From Natronobiforma cellulositropha (GTDB lineage Archaea > Halobacteriota > Halobacteria > Halobacteriales > Natrialbaceae): a stretch of DNA of 64,000 nucleotides. Under the pieces are notes generated by a model. It had not been told where the DNA came from. It did no database searches and was given only the letters and a program-made list of their open reading frames with translations. Position 1 is the first letter of the stretch. Each line of letters begins with the position of its first letter. Position numbers and translations under genes: made by a program. The stretch is from assembly GCF_025629245.1 (NCBI RefSeq), contig NZ_JANZXN010000060.1, forward strand, positions 118,348 to 182,347. Direction: 5' to 3'. Positions 52,912 through 61,190 of the stretch are shown piece after piece.

Positions 52912-54612
52912 TCAGTCCTCGACCCAGACGTTGCCGTCTTCGGAGACGAGGTGTGGGTTGTACTGCATCTGGGGGTGGACGTGGACGTCCATGACGTGGT
53001 CCTGGGTCGCCATCGAGTTGTGCTCGGTGTAGGCGGGCATCGCCGGAAGCTCCTCGATGATCTCGGTGATCACCTCGGTGTAGAGTTCCTCGCGTTCGTC
53101 CTGGTCGGCCGACTCGCGGGCGGCGAGGATGTTGTCGTGGAAGTCCTCGCTGCCCTCGTAGAAGTGGCCCTGGTTGATGCTCTCCTGGCTCTCGTGGAAG
53201 TTCGAGTAGAGGTACTGGTCGGGGTCCGGGCCGCCGGTCCAGCCGACGACGTACAGCTCGTAGTCGTCGGGATCGCCGTCGCTGTAGATGGTGTTGTCGA
53301 GCATCGTCCCGAAGTCCATCGTCTGCACCTGCATGTCGTAGCCGATCTCGCCCATCCGGGTCGCGACGCGCTCTGCGAGCGCCGCCCGCTCGTCGTCGGG
53401 CGCGATGAACGTCGGGTTCCAGTCGTCCGGGGCGTGTTCGTCGAGCAGTTCCTGGGCGGTCTCCGGGTCGTAGCCCGGATAGGTCTCCTCCCACTCCTCG
53501 ATGGGGAAGTCCCACAGTTCGTTGGTGATCCGTGAGGTCGGCGTCACGATCGGAATCGCCGCGTTGTTCAGGAAGGTCTCGACGTAGTCGAGCATCGAGA
53601 ACGAGTGGGCGATCCCTCGGCGGACGTTCGGATCTGCCGTCCCCGCCCCCTCGTTACAGTTGAAGTAGATGTAGGCGACCGACGGACTCTCGGCGACGTG
53701 CAGCCGGATGTCGTCTTCGCCCTCGAGTTCGTCCCAGTCGTCGTTCGGCACGTCGCCGATGGCGTCCGTGCCACCGGCCAGCAGGTCGCTGACGCGGCTG
53801 GCGTCGTCGACGTTATCCTCGAAGCGAACCTCCTCGACGTAGGGCAGTGGCTCGTCCCAGTAGTCGTCGAAGCGCTCGAGTTCGACGAACTCGCCGTGGG
53901 CGAAGTCGACCCACTGGAACGGTCCCGACCCGATCGGGTTCTCGTTGAACGCCTCGCGGTCCTCGGTGCGGGTCTCCTCGGGGACGATGCTCACCCCCTG
54001 GGTCGACAGCTCCCACGGACCGTAGGGATGGGCGAGGTCGACCTGGAGCTGGTAGTCGTCGATTACCTCCGTCTCCTCGACCATGTCGTAGATGCCGATG
54101 TTCGGCGTCTCCTCTTCGACCGGCGCGGTGAACGAGTGAGCGACGTCGCTGGCGGTGAGTTCGTCGCCGTTGTGGAACTCGATGCCCTCGTGAATCTCGT
54201 AGAGGAACCGCGTCCCGTCGCGTTCGACCTCCGGGTAGTCGACGGCGACTTTCGGCTGTAACTCGAGGTCGTAGTCGTACTCGTAGAGACCGTCGTAGAT
54301 CAGCGTCGCCACCTGCATGCTGTAGGCGTCGTTCGAGACGACCGGGTCGAAGTCCTCGGCGCGCTCGAGTTCCTGCGTGTAGAGCAGCGAACTCGCCATC
54401 GCGGCCTCCTCGTCGTCCGGTTCCTCGCGGTCGTAGTCGTACTCTTCGGGATCGAGAATGTCGTCGCCCTCCTCGGCGTCGCCGACGTCGTCGGTGTCGG
54501 CCGGGCCGGCACCGTCTTCCTCGCCGATACACCCCGCGACGAGTCCCGCCGACACCGCGACACCGCTGGCGAGCACCCGCCTGCGCGTCACACCCGAGAA
54601 TCTGCGTGCCAT
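52912..54612 (-). CDS. oppA: Dipeptide/oligopeptide ABC transporter substrate-binding lipoprotein
   Basis: 566 residues. A Tat signal (GVTRRRVLASGVAVSAGL) ends in a lipobox (VAGC), anchoring the protein outside. A very acidic linker (about 30-70) leads to the SBP_bac_5 fold: FDPVVSNDAYSMQVATLIYD, EGIEFHNGDELTASDVAHSF, NPIGSGPFQWVDF and RRGIAHSFSMLDYVETFLN. It delivers peptides or other solutes to the permeases encoded downstream; substrate unknown. Paired hairpins lie 80-130 bases upstream. Confidence 0.92.
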   Translation of the reverse strand: MARRFSGVTRRRVLASGVAVSAGLVAGCIGEEDGAGPADTDDVGDAEEGDDILDPEEYDYDREEPDDEEAAMASSLLYTQELERAEDFDPVVSNDAYSMQVATLIYDGLYEYDYDLELQPKVAVDYPEVERDGTRFLYEIHEGIEFHNGDELTASDVAHSFTAPVEEETPNIGIYDMVEETEVIDDYQLQVDLAHPYGPWELSTQGVSIVPEETRTEDREAFNENPIGSGPFQWVDFAHGEFVELERFDDYWDEPLPYVEEVRFEDNVDDASRVSDLLAGGTDAIGDVPNDDWDELEGEDDIRLHVAESPSVAYIYFNCNEGAGTADPNVRRGIAHSFSMLDYVETFLNNAAIPIVTPTSRITNELWDFPIEEWEETYPGYDPETAQELLDEHAPDDWNPTFIAPDDERAALAERVATRMGEIGYDMQVQTMDFGTMLDNTIYSDGDPDDYELYVVGWTGGPDPDQYLYSNFHESQESINQGHFYEGSEDFHDNILAARESADQDEREELYTEVITEIIEELPAMPAYTEHNSMATQDHVMDVHVHPQMQYNPHLVSEDGNVWVED

Positions 54613-54692
54613 CGTACCGGAGTCGATTCGGCCAGACGCACTTTGTTATCCGCCGCAATACCGACCCCAATGGCTCGAAACCGACCGACGGG

Positions 54693-54743
54693 GTGCGAGT
54701 AACGAGAACATTACTCGCACAGGTCTGTGAGTCGTCCCACAGA
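54693..54743. promoter_or_regulatory. Two adjacent inverted repeats upstream of the transporter operon
   Basis: GTGCGAGTAA (54693-54702) pairs perfectly with TTACTCGCAC (54711-54720) around an 8-base loop. TCTGTG (54724-54729) pairs with CACAGA (54738-54743), again with an 8-base loop. They lie about 80-130 bases upstream of oppA in a 323-base divergent gap. Regulator binding or transcript hairpins are both possible. The rest of the gap has no supported gene. Confidence 0.5.
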
Positions 54744-54935
54744 TCCGGGCGAGAACGCGCGAACCTGGCGTGTTCGTCGGTCGGCCAGTCTCGGGCCGTG
54801 TCGTTCCGTCTCGGTCTCGTGCGAGGACGAGTGTGGAGGGAGACGCAGCGGCGAAACTCGAGCGAGTGAGCGAGCGCGGCGTGACGGTCGCCGAGACCGG
54901 AGCGCTTTTTCGGTCGTACCGCAATGAGTGTCCGT

Positions 54936-55355
54936 ATGAACTACAGGGAGGTCGAGTCGGTAGGCACGTACGTCGCCCGCCTCGAGACCGGGGCGGACTG
55001 GCGCACAGAGATCGAGGCGCTCGCCGACGCCGTCGACGCCGACGCCGGCTGGTTCAGCGCCCTCGGAGCCGTCAGCGACGCCGAACTCTGGTTCTACGAC
55101 CAGAACGACCTCGAGTACTACCCGATCGAGGTCGACGAACCGCTCGAGGTCGCGAGCTGCGTCGGCAACGTCGCCCTGCTCGACGGCGAGCGCTTCGCCC
55201 ACACCCACGCCGTCCTCTCGCGGCCCGACGGCGAGGCGCTCGCGGGCCACCTGAACCGGGCGACCGTCTTCGCCGGCGAAGTCCACTTCCAGGCGTTCGC
55301 CCGGCCGCTCGAGCGTGCCCACGACGAGACCACCGACCTGGATCTCTGGCTCTGA
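54936..55355 (+). CDS. DUF296/PPC-domain protein (PCC family)
   Basis: 139 residues from ATG 54936; an in-frame ATG at 54924 is possible, but CTTTTT at about 54905 places the transcript start near 54935. GADWRTEIEALADAVDADAG, GWFSALGAVSDAELWFYD and HTHAVLSRPDGEALAGHLN are PPC-domain signatures including conserved histidines. Archaeal PPC proteins are trimers proposed to bind DNA or small ligands; the role is unknown. The stop is one base before the polymerase ATG. Confidence 0.85.
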   Translation: MNYREVESVGTYVARLETGADWRTEIEALADAVDADAGWFSALGAVSDAELWFYDQNDLEYYPIEVDEPLEVASCVGNVALLDGERFAHTHAVLSRPDGEALAGHLNRATVFAGEVHFQAFARPLERAHDETTDLDLWL

Positions 55356-55356
55356 G

Positions 55357-58300
55357 ATGCGAGACGAAGACGCCGCCTACTTCGAGCGACTCGAGGAGCG
55401 ACTCGAGGAGGCGATGGACCTCGCCCAGCGCGCCCGGGCCCGCGGAGGCGACCCCGAACCGGAGGTCGAGATTCCGATCGCCCGCGACATGGCCGACCGC
55501 GTCGAGAACATCCTCGGCATCGAGGGCGTCGCCGAGCGGGTGCGCGAACTCGAGACGCAGATGTCCCGTGAGGAGGCCGCGCTCGCGCTGGCGGAGGACT
55601 TCGCGAACGGGACCGTCGGCGACTACGAGACGAAAGCGGGCAAGATCGAAGGCGCGGTCCGGACGGCGGTCGCCCTGCTCACCGAAGGGGTCGTCGCCGC
55701 ACCCATCGAGGGCATCGACAAGGTCGAAATTTTGGAGAACGACGACGGCAGCGAGTTCGTCAACGTCTACTACGCCGGGCCGATCCGCTCGGCGGGTGGC
55801 ACTGCCCAGGCGCTCTCGGTGCTGGTGGCCGACTACACCCGCGCGCTCGTCGGGATGGAACAGTACGTCGCCCGAACGGAGGAGATCGAACGCTACGCCG
55901 AGGAGGTCGCCCTCTACGACACAGAGACCGGTCTCCAGTACTCGCCGAAGGACAAGGAGACGAAGTTCATCGCGAAGAACCTCCCGATCATGCTCGACGG
56001 CGAGGCGACCGGCGACGAGGAGGTCTCGGGCTACCGCGACTTAGAACGCGTCGACACCAACTCCGCCCGCGGCGGGATGTGTCTCGTGATGGCCGAGGGA
56101 ATCGCGCTGAAAGCCCCGAAGATCCAGCGCTACACGCGCGAACTCGACGAGATCGACTGGCCCTGGCTCCAGGACCTCATCGACGGCACCTACGGCGAGG
56201 AAGGGAGTGACGACGGAGCCTCGAGCGAGGAGGGCGCGGCCGAGGAGGGGGCAAGCGAAGACACCGACGAGGGAGCCGAGACCGAAGACGGCCGGCCGAA
56301 CGGTCCGATTCGTGTCGAGGAGTCGAAGAAGTTCCTCAGAGACCTCATCGCCGGCCGGCCCGTCTTCTCACACCCCTGTGCGAGCGGCGGCTTCCGCCTG
56401 CGCTACGGCCGGGCGCGAAACCACGGCTTCGCGACCGCGGGCGTCCACCCCGCGACGATGCACATCGTCGACGACTTCCTCGCGACCGGCACCCAGATCA
56501 AGACCGAACGCCCCGGCAAGGCCGCGGGCGTCGTCCCCGTCGACACCATCGAGGGACCGACCGTCCGCCTCGCCAACGGCGACGTCCGCCGGATCGACGA
56601 CCCCGAGGAGGCACTCGAGGTCAGAAACGGCGTCGAGAAGATCCTGGACCTCGGCGAGTACCTCGTCAACTACGGCGAGTTCGTCGAGAACAACCACCCG
56701 CTCGCCCCCGCCGGCTACGTCGCCGAGTGGTGGATCCAGGACCTCGAGGCGGCGGGCGCCGATGTCCAGGCGATGGCCGACGACCCCCGCATCGACCTCG
56801 AACACCCGAACGCCGACGCCGCGCTCGAGTGGGCACGCGAGTTCGACGCCCCGCTCCACCCCACCTACACCTACCAGTGGCACGACCTCTCGGTCGACGC
56901 CTTCTCGGCGCTCGCCGACGCCGTGAGCGAGGGAGACGTCGACAACGACGGCGAGACGCTCGTCCTCGAACACACCGACGAGACGCGCGCGGCGCTCGAG
57001 CGGATCGTCATCGAACACCGCCAGCGCCCCGACCGGCTCGAGGTCGACGACTGGGAACCGTTCGCGCTCACGACCGGCTGTGAGATCCGCGAAGCCGTCG
57101 GCGACGGCGGCGTCCGCCCGGTACCGATCGAAGACGGGACGGATGAACGCGGATCGGAGGCTGGCGTTCGCCTCGAGCGCACCTGGGAGGAGAGAGACCT
57201 CTCGGAACGGGCGCGCACCTGGGCCGACGGCGAGAACGCCATCGAAGCGGTCAACGAGGTCGCCCCGTTCACCGTCCGCGAGCGCGCGCCGACGCGGATC
57301 GGCAACCGGATGGGCCGCCCGGAGAAGTCAGAGCGCCGGGACCTCAGCCCGCCGGTCCACACCCTCTTTCCCATCGGCGAGGCCGGTGGCGCCCAGCGCG
57401 ACGTCTCGAAGGCGGCGAAACACGCCCCGACGATGAGCGACACGCCGGGCGTCGTCGAGGTCCAGATCGGCCGCACCCGCTGTCCCGAGTGTCACACCGA
57501 GAGCCACGAGAACCGCTGTCCCGAGTGTGGGAGTCGGACCGAACCCGACTACCGCTGTCCCGACTGCGACCACCGTATCGAACCCGACGACGCGGGCCGC
57601 GTCGAGTGTGGCCACTGCGACTGCGAGGCGACCTGCGTCGAGACGGCCGAGGTCGACATCCACGGCGAGTACCGCGAGGCGCTCGAGACCGTCGGCGAGC
57701 GCGAGAACGCCTTCGACATTCTGAAAGGCGTCAAGGGGATGATGTCGACCAACCGGATCCCCGAGCCGATGGAGAAGGGCATCCTCCGGGCGAAACACGA
57801 CGTCTCGACGTTCAAAGACGGCACCGTCCGCTACGACATGACCGACCTGCCGGTGACCGCCGTCCGCGCGAGCGAACTCGACGTGACCGCAGGCCAGCTC
57901 GAGGCGCTCGGCTACGAGGAGGACATCTACGGTGAGCCACTCGTCCACGACGACCAGCTCGTCGAGCTCAACGTCCAGGACATCGTCCTCTCGGACGGCG
58001 CGGCCGAACACGTGATGAAGATCGCCGACTTCATCGACGACCTCCTGGTGCAGTACTACGGACTCGAGCCCTTCTACGAGGTAGAGGACCGCCAGGACCT
58101 CGTCGGCGAACTGGTGTTCGGGATGGCCCCCCACACCTCCGCCGCAACCGTCGGACGCGTGATCGGCTTTACGAGCGCCGCAGTCGGCTACGCGCATCCG
58201 TTCTTCCACGCCGCGAAACGCCGCAACTGTGATGGTGACGAAGATTGCGTCATGCTCCTCATGGACGGTCTCCTGAACTTTAGTATCAGTTTCTTGCCAG

Positions 58301-58974
58301 ATAAGCGCGGCGGGCGCATGGACGCACCCCTGGTGATGTCCTCCCGCATCGACCCCTCCGAGATCGACGACGAGGCACACAACATGGACGTCGTCAGCCA
58401 GTACCCCCGGGAGTTCTACCTGGCCAGCCTCGAGATGGCCGACCCCGGCGAGGTCGAAGTCGAGATCGCCGAGGACACCCTCGGGACCGACCGCGAGTAC
58501 ACCGGTTTCGAGCACACCCACGACACGACCGACATCGCGATGGGACCGGACCTCTCGGCGTACAAGACCCTGGGGTCGATGATGGACAAGATGGACGCCC
58601 AGCTCGCACTCTCGAGGAAACTCCTCGCCGTCGACGAGACCGACGTCGCCGAGCGCGTCATCGAGGGCCACTTCTTACCCGACCTCATCGGCAACCTGCG
58701 GGCCTTTTCCCGCCAGGAGACGCGCTGTCTCGACTGCGGCGAGAAGTTCCGCCGGATGCCACTCACCGACGTCTGTCGCGAGTGTGGCGGCCGGGTCAAC
58801 CTCACCGTCCACCAGGGCTCGGTCAACAAGTACATGCAGACCTCCATCACCGTCGCCGAGGAGTTCGGCTGTCGCGAGTACACCAAACAGCGACTCGAGG
58901 TGCTCGAGCAGTCACTCGAGAGCATCTTCGAGAACGACAAGAACAAACAGTCAGGAATCGAAGACTTCATGTGA
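55357..58974 (+). CDS. polC: DNA polymerase D large subunit (DP2)
   Basis: 1205 residues from ATG 55357. This is the catalytic subunit of the euryarchaeal replicative polymerase D. The active-site motif NCDGDEDCVMLLMDGL begins at Asn957, with Asp959 and Asp961 as the expected catalytic acids. Zinc-binding Cys clusters lie at about 710-760 (CPECHTE, CPECGSR, CPDCDH, CGHCDC) and near the C-terminus (CLDCGEKF, CRECGG). No intein is present. A low-complexity acidic insert (about 285-315) is typical of haloarchaea. Codons around 58225-58310 are AT-richer than the rest. Its small subunit is not in this window. Confidence 0.95.
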   Translation: MRDEDAAYFERLEERLEEAMDLAQRARARGGDPEPEVEIPIARDMADRVENILGIEGVAERVRELETQMSREEAALALAEDFANGTVGDYETKAGKIEGAVRTAVALLTEGVVAAPIEGIDKVEILENDDGSEFVNVYYAGPIRSAGGTAQALSVLVADYTRALVGMEQYVARTEEIERYAEEVALYDTETGLQYSPKDKETKFIAKNLPIMLDGEATGDEEVSGYRDLERVDTNSARGGMCLVMAEGIALKAPKIQRYTRELDEIDWPWLQDLIDGTYGEEGSDDGASSEEGAAEEGASEDTDEGAETEDGRPNGPIRVEESKKFLRDLIAGRPVFSHPCASGGFRLRYGRARNHGFATAGVHPATMHIVDDFLATGTQIKTERPGKAAGVVPVDTIEGPTVRLANGDVRRIDDPEEALEVRNGVEKILDLGEYLVNYGEFVENNHPLAPAGYVAEWWIQDLEAAGADVQAMADDPRIDLEHPNADAALEWAREFDAPLHPTYTYQWHDLSVDAFSALADAVSEGDVDNDGETLVLEHTDETRAALERIVIEHRQRPDRLEVDDWEPFALTTGCEIREAVGDGGVRPVPIEDGTDERGSEAGVRLERTWEERDLSERARTWADGENAIEAVNEVAPFTVRERAPTRIGNRMGRPEKSERRDLSPPVHTLFPIGEAGGAQRDVSKAAKHAPTMSDTPGVVEVQIGRTRCPECHTESHENRCPECGSRTEPDYRCPDCDHRIEPDDAGRVECGHCDCEATCVETAEVDIHGEYREALETVGERENAFDILKGVKGMMSTNRIPEPMEKGILRAKHDVSTFKDGTVRYDMTDLPVTAVRASELDVTAGQLEALGYEEDIYGEPLVHDDQLVELNVQDIVLSDGAAEHVMKIADFIDDLLVQYYGLEPFYEVEDRQDLVGELVFGMAPHTSAATVGRVIGFTSAAVGYAHPFFHAAKRRNCDGDEDCVMLLMDGLLNFSISFLPDKRGGRMDAPLVMSSRIDPSEIDDEAHNMDVVSQYPREFYLASLEMADPGEVEVEIAEDTLGTDREYTGFEHTHDTTDIAMGPDLSAYKTLGSMMDKMDAQLALSRKLLAVDETDVAERVIEGHFLPDLIGNLRAFSRQETRCLDCGEKFRRMPLTDVCRECGGRVNLTVHQGSVNKYMQTSITVAEEFGCREYTKQRLEVLEQSLESIFENDKNKQSGIEDFM

Positions 58975-59038
58975 CGGTGCGGGCGCTCGAGGCGCTTTAC
59001 TCGTGCGCGCCGAACGATCCGCCGCCAGCAGACGCGTT

Positions 59039-59110
59039 CTAGATACTGGCCTAGCGCCTAGACAGCCTAGTCCCGCAACCTAGAAACTGCGCCTAGAAGC
59101 CTCCTGCTAG
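59039..59110. other. Cluster of seven CTAG tetranucleotides
   Basis: CTAG occurs at 59039, 59051, 59058, 59067, 59080, 59093 and 59107, seven times in 72 bases. Elsewhere I count only about twenty scattered copies in the window outside this and the 63.9 kb cluster, in line with the known rarity of CTAG in haloarchaeal genomes. The cluster lies in the 300-base gap after the polymerase gene, which holds no other supported gene apart from the small frame at 59186. Confidence 0.8.
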
Positions 59111-59185
59111 CCGAATTTCCCACATTCCGCGAAACGCTTATCAGGATTGCACCCACAGCACAGGTCGCTGGGGAACCAGCGTCCT

Positions 59186-59284
59186 ATGAACGACCGAGAG
59201 ACGAGCCGACGAGCGGTAGCACTGGCACTCGAGCGCGAGACGACGATCCGAGAACCCCGCGAGCGAGGACACCGATGGGGTTGA
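59186..59284 (+). CDS. Possible 32-residue leader ORF overlapping the next gene
   Basis: ATG 59186 to TGA 59282-59284, encoding MNDRETSRRAVALALERETT plus 12 more residues. It overlaps the start of the 59275 gene by 10 bases in another frame. Directly upstream is a perfect 6-bp stem with a GGAA loop (CGCTGG at 59166-59171, CCAGCG at 59176-59181). Possibly a small gene or a regulatory upstream ORF; weakly supported. Confidence 0.3.
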   Translation: MNDRETSRRAVALALERETTIREPRERGHRWG

Positions 59285-59739
59285 GAGACAGGTTCGGCGG
59301 AGCGGTCGCCGACTGGCTCGAGTGGGCGCGCGCCGAGGCGGTGAGGCGGAACCGACCGTTCGAGGTCGATCCGTTCGACAGCAAGGCGACGTTTCGGGTG
59401 GGCGAGGCGGTCGCGGGCGTCGTCCGGGAGTCGGTCGAGAGCGAGCGCGCACACGACGTGCTCTGGCACGAGTACCGGGACGAACCGTTCGTCGAGCGGG
59501 CCTACCCGGACGCTCGCGTCTGTACGGTCGTCCTCGACCTGCGCGAGGCGGGGTCGTTCGACCCGGCGGCCGACCACTTCGCCGTCGTCGACGCGGCGTT
59601 TCGGCCGAGTCTCCCCGGCACCGAGGCGAAGCGCTACGTCTACATCGAGGAGGCGGGACGCTACTACTACAACGACGGGGGACGGGTGTACCTCCCGGCT
59701 GACGCCTGGGAGACCGTCGGCCGGTCGGCGAGCGAGTGA
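59275..59739 (+). CDS. Hypothetical protein
   Basis: 154 residues, acidic, starting MGLRDRFGGAVADWLEWARA. A mixed alpha/beta protein without membrane helices; recognisable stretches are AGVVRESVESERAHDVLWHE, ARVCTVVLDLREAGSFDPAA and YIEEAGRYYYNDGGRVYLPA. I do not recognise a family. Composition is normal for this genome. Confidence 0.65.
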   Translation: MGLRDRFGGAVADWLEWARAEAVRRNRPFEVDPFDSKATFRVGEAVAGVVRESVESERAHDVLWHEYRDEPFVERAYPDARVCTVVLDLREAGSFDPAADHFAVVDAAFRPSLPGTEAKRYVYIEEAGRYYYNDGGRVYLPADAWETVGRSASE

Positions 59740-59748
59740 CACCCCCGG

Positions 59749-59754
59749 TTTATC
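59749..59754 (+). promoter_or_regulatory. TATA box of the rubredoxin-like gene
   Basis: TTTATC is centred about 27 bases before ATG 59778, a leaderless arrangement that rejects the in-frame start at 59736. Confidence 0.5.
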
Positions 59755-59777
59755 GGGTTCCGCGGTGTTGGATCGCT

Positions 59778-60116
59778 ATGCCCCAGACAGGCGAGACACC
59801 AGCGAGAAGCGGCGAGGAGGAGGCGCTCGAGGAGGTCCACGAGCTACACTTCGGTCAGTCGGTCTACGACGAGGAGGGGACGGAACTCGGGAAGATCCGC
59901 GGGTTCGAACGCGGCGGCTTCTTCGTGACGACCCGCGAGGGTGCAGCGGCGCTCTCGGTCGAACACGCCCGCGCGGGCCAGGGCTTCGGTGAGGCCGAGC
60001 TGATGTGGCGCTGTACCGAGTGCGGCGAGATGGGCGCGATCGAAGACGGCCTCCCCGAAACCTGCCCGAACTGCGACACCGAGAAGGAGAACCTGATGTA
60101 CTGGACCGAAGACTGA
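59778..60116 (+). CDS. Rubredoxin-like zinc-ribbon protein (DUF7130-like)
   Basis: 112 residues from ATG 59778. An N-terminal PRC-barrel-like part (FGQSVYDEEGTELGKIRGFE) is followed by a rubredoxin-type four-Cys ribbon (MWRCTECGEMGAIED and CPNCDTEKENLMYW). It matches my memory of haloarchaeal DUF7130. It may carry electrons or bind zinc; function unknown. Confidence 0.8.
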   Translation: MPQTGETPARSGEEEALEEVHELHFGQSVYDEEGTELGKIRGFERGGFFVTTREGAAALSVEHARAGQGFGEAELMWRCTECGEMGAIEDGLPETCPNCDTEKENLMYWTED

Positions 60117-60190
60117 GAGCGCACCAGCGAAGAGCGGCCGCCGTCGGGGAGAGCGAATTCGTTATGGTCGGCGCGGGCGCAGGACTGGCC

Positions 60191-61135
60191 ATGGAGATCG
60201 TCGTCTTCGGCGCGGGGAGCCTCGGCAGCCTCGTCGGGGGGCTGCTCGCCCGCGAACCCCGACACGAGGTGACACTCGTCGGCCGCGAGGACCACGCGGC
60301 GGCGGTCGAGGACGCGGGCCTGCGTCTCGAGGGCGCGCTCGAGGCGCACGTCTTTCCGGCGGCGCGGACGGACGCTACGGGACTCGAGACCGACCTCGCG
60401 CTCGTCACCGTCAAGGCCGCCGATACGCCCGAAGCGGCGCGGACACTCGCGACGGGGCGCTACGGCGCCGTCTGTACGCTCCAGAACGGGATGGGGACGG
60501 CGAGCACCCTGGCCGAGGCGCTCGAGCCCGAGACGCCGGTCCTGGCGGGGACGGCGACCTACGGCGCACGGCTTCGATCACCGGGCGTCGTCGAGTGCAC
60601 CGGTCTCGGCGAGGTCGTCGTCGGCGCGCGCGAGGGTGGGCCGTCACCGGTGGCGACGCGGGTGGGCGAGGCGCTCGCATCAGGCGGTCTCGAGACGGCC
60701 GTCGCCGACGATATGCCCCGGCGGCGCTGGGAGAAACTCGCGGTCAACGCCGGGATCAACGCGGTGACGGCGCTCGCACGCCTCGAGAACGGGACCGTCC
60801 TCGAGCCACCGGCAGCGGCCGTCTCGCGGGCGGCAACCCGGGAGGCCGCGCGTGTCGCACGCGCCGAGGGCGTCTCGCTCTCGAACCGCGAAGCGCTGGC
60901 GGCGCTCGAGCGGGTGGCGACGGCGACGGCGGGGAACACCTCCTCGATGCACCAGGACGTGCTGGCGGGCAGGCGGACCGAGATCGACGCCATCAACGGC
61001 ACCGTCTGCGAGCGCGCCGACGAGTATGGACTCGAGGTGCCGACCAACCGGCTGTTGACCGCGCTGGTCCGGGCGTGGGAGTCTGAGCGAGGAGCGCGTT
61101 CACCTGAAGACGGCGCCCCTGCCACCAGAAACTAG
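60191..61135 (+). CDS. panE: 2-dehydropantoate 2-reductase (ketopantoate reductase)
   Basis: 314 residues from ATG 60191. MEIVVFGAGSLGSLVGGLLA is the NADP-binding Rossmann motif. VTVKAADTPEA, TLQNGMGTASTLAEAL, RRRWEKLAVNAGINAVTAL and TSSMHQDVLAGRRTEIDAIN with the catalytic Lys/Asn/Glu set are PanE signatures. It makes pantoate for coenzyme A. Upstream in-frame sequence overlaps the previous gene and is rejected. Confidence 0.9.
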   Translation: MEIVVFGAGSLGSLVGGLLAREPRHEVTLVGREDHAAAVEDAGLRLEGALEAHVFPAARTDATGLETDLALVTVKAADTPEAARTLATGRYGAVCTLQNGMGTASTLAEALEPETPVLAGTATYGARLRSPGVVECTGLGEVVVGAREGGPSPVATRVGEALASGGLETAVADDMPRRRWEKLAVNAGINAVTALARLENGTVLEPPAAAVSRAATREAARVARAEGVSLSNREALAALERVATATAGNTSSMHQDVLAGRRTEIDAINGTVCERADEYGLEVPTNRLLTALVRAWESERGARSPEDGAPATRN

Positions 61136-61190
61136 CTCTCGAGACCGTCTGTGCAACAAGAGTTAAGCGTGCGCTCGAAGGCCATAGGAC

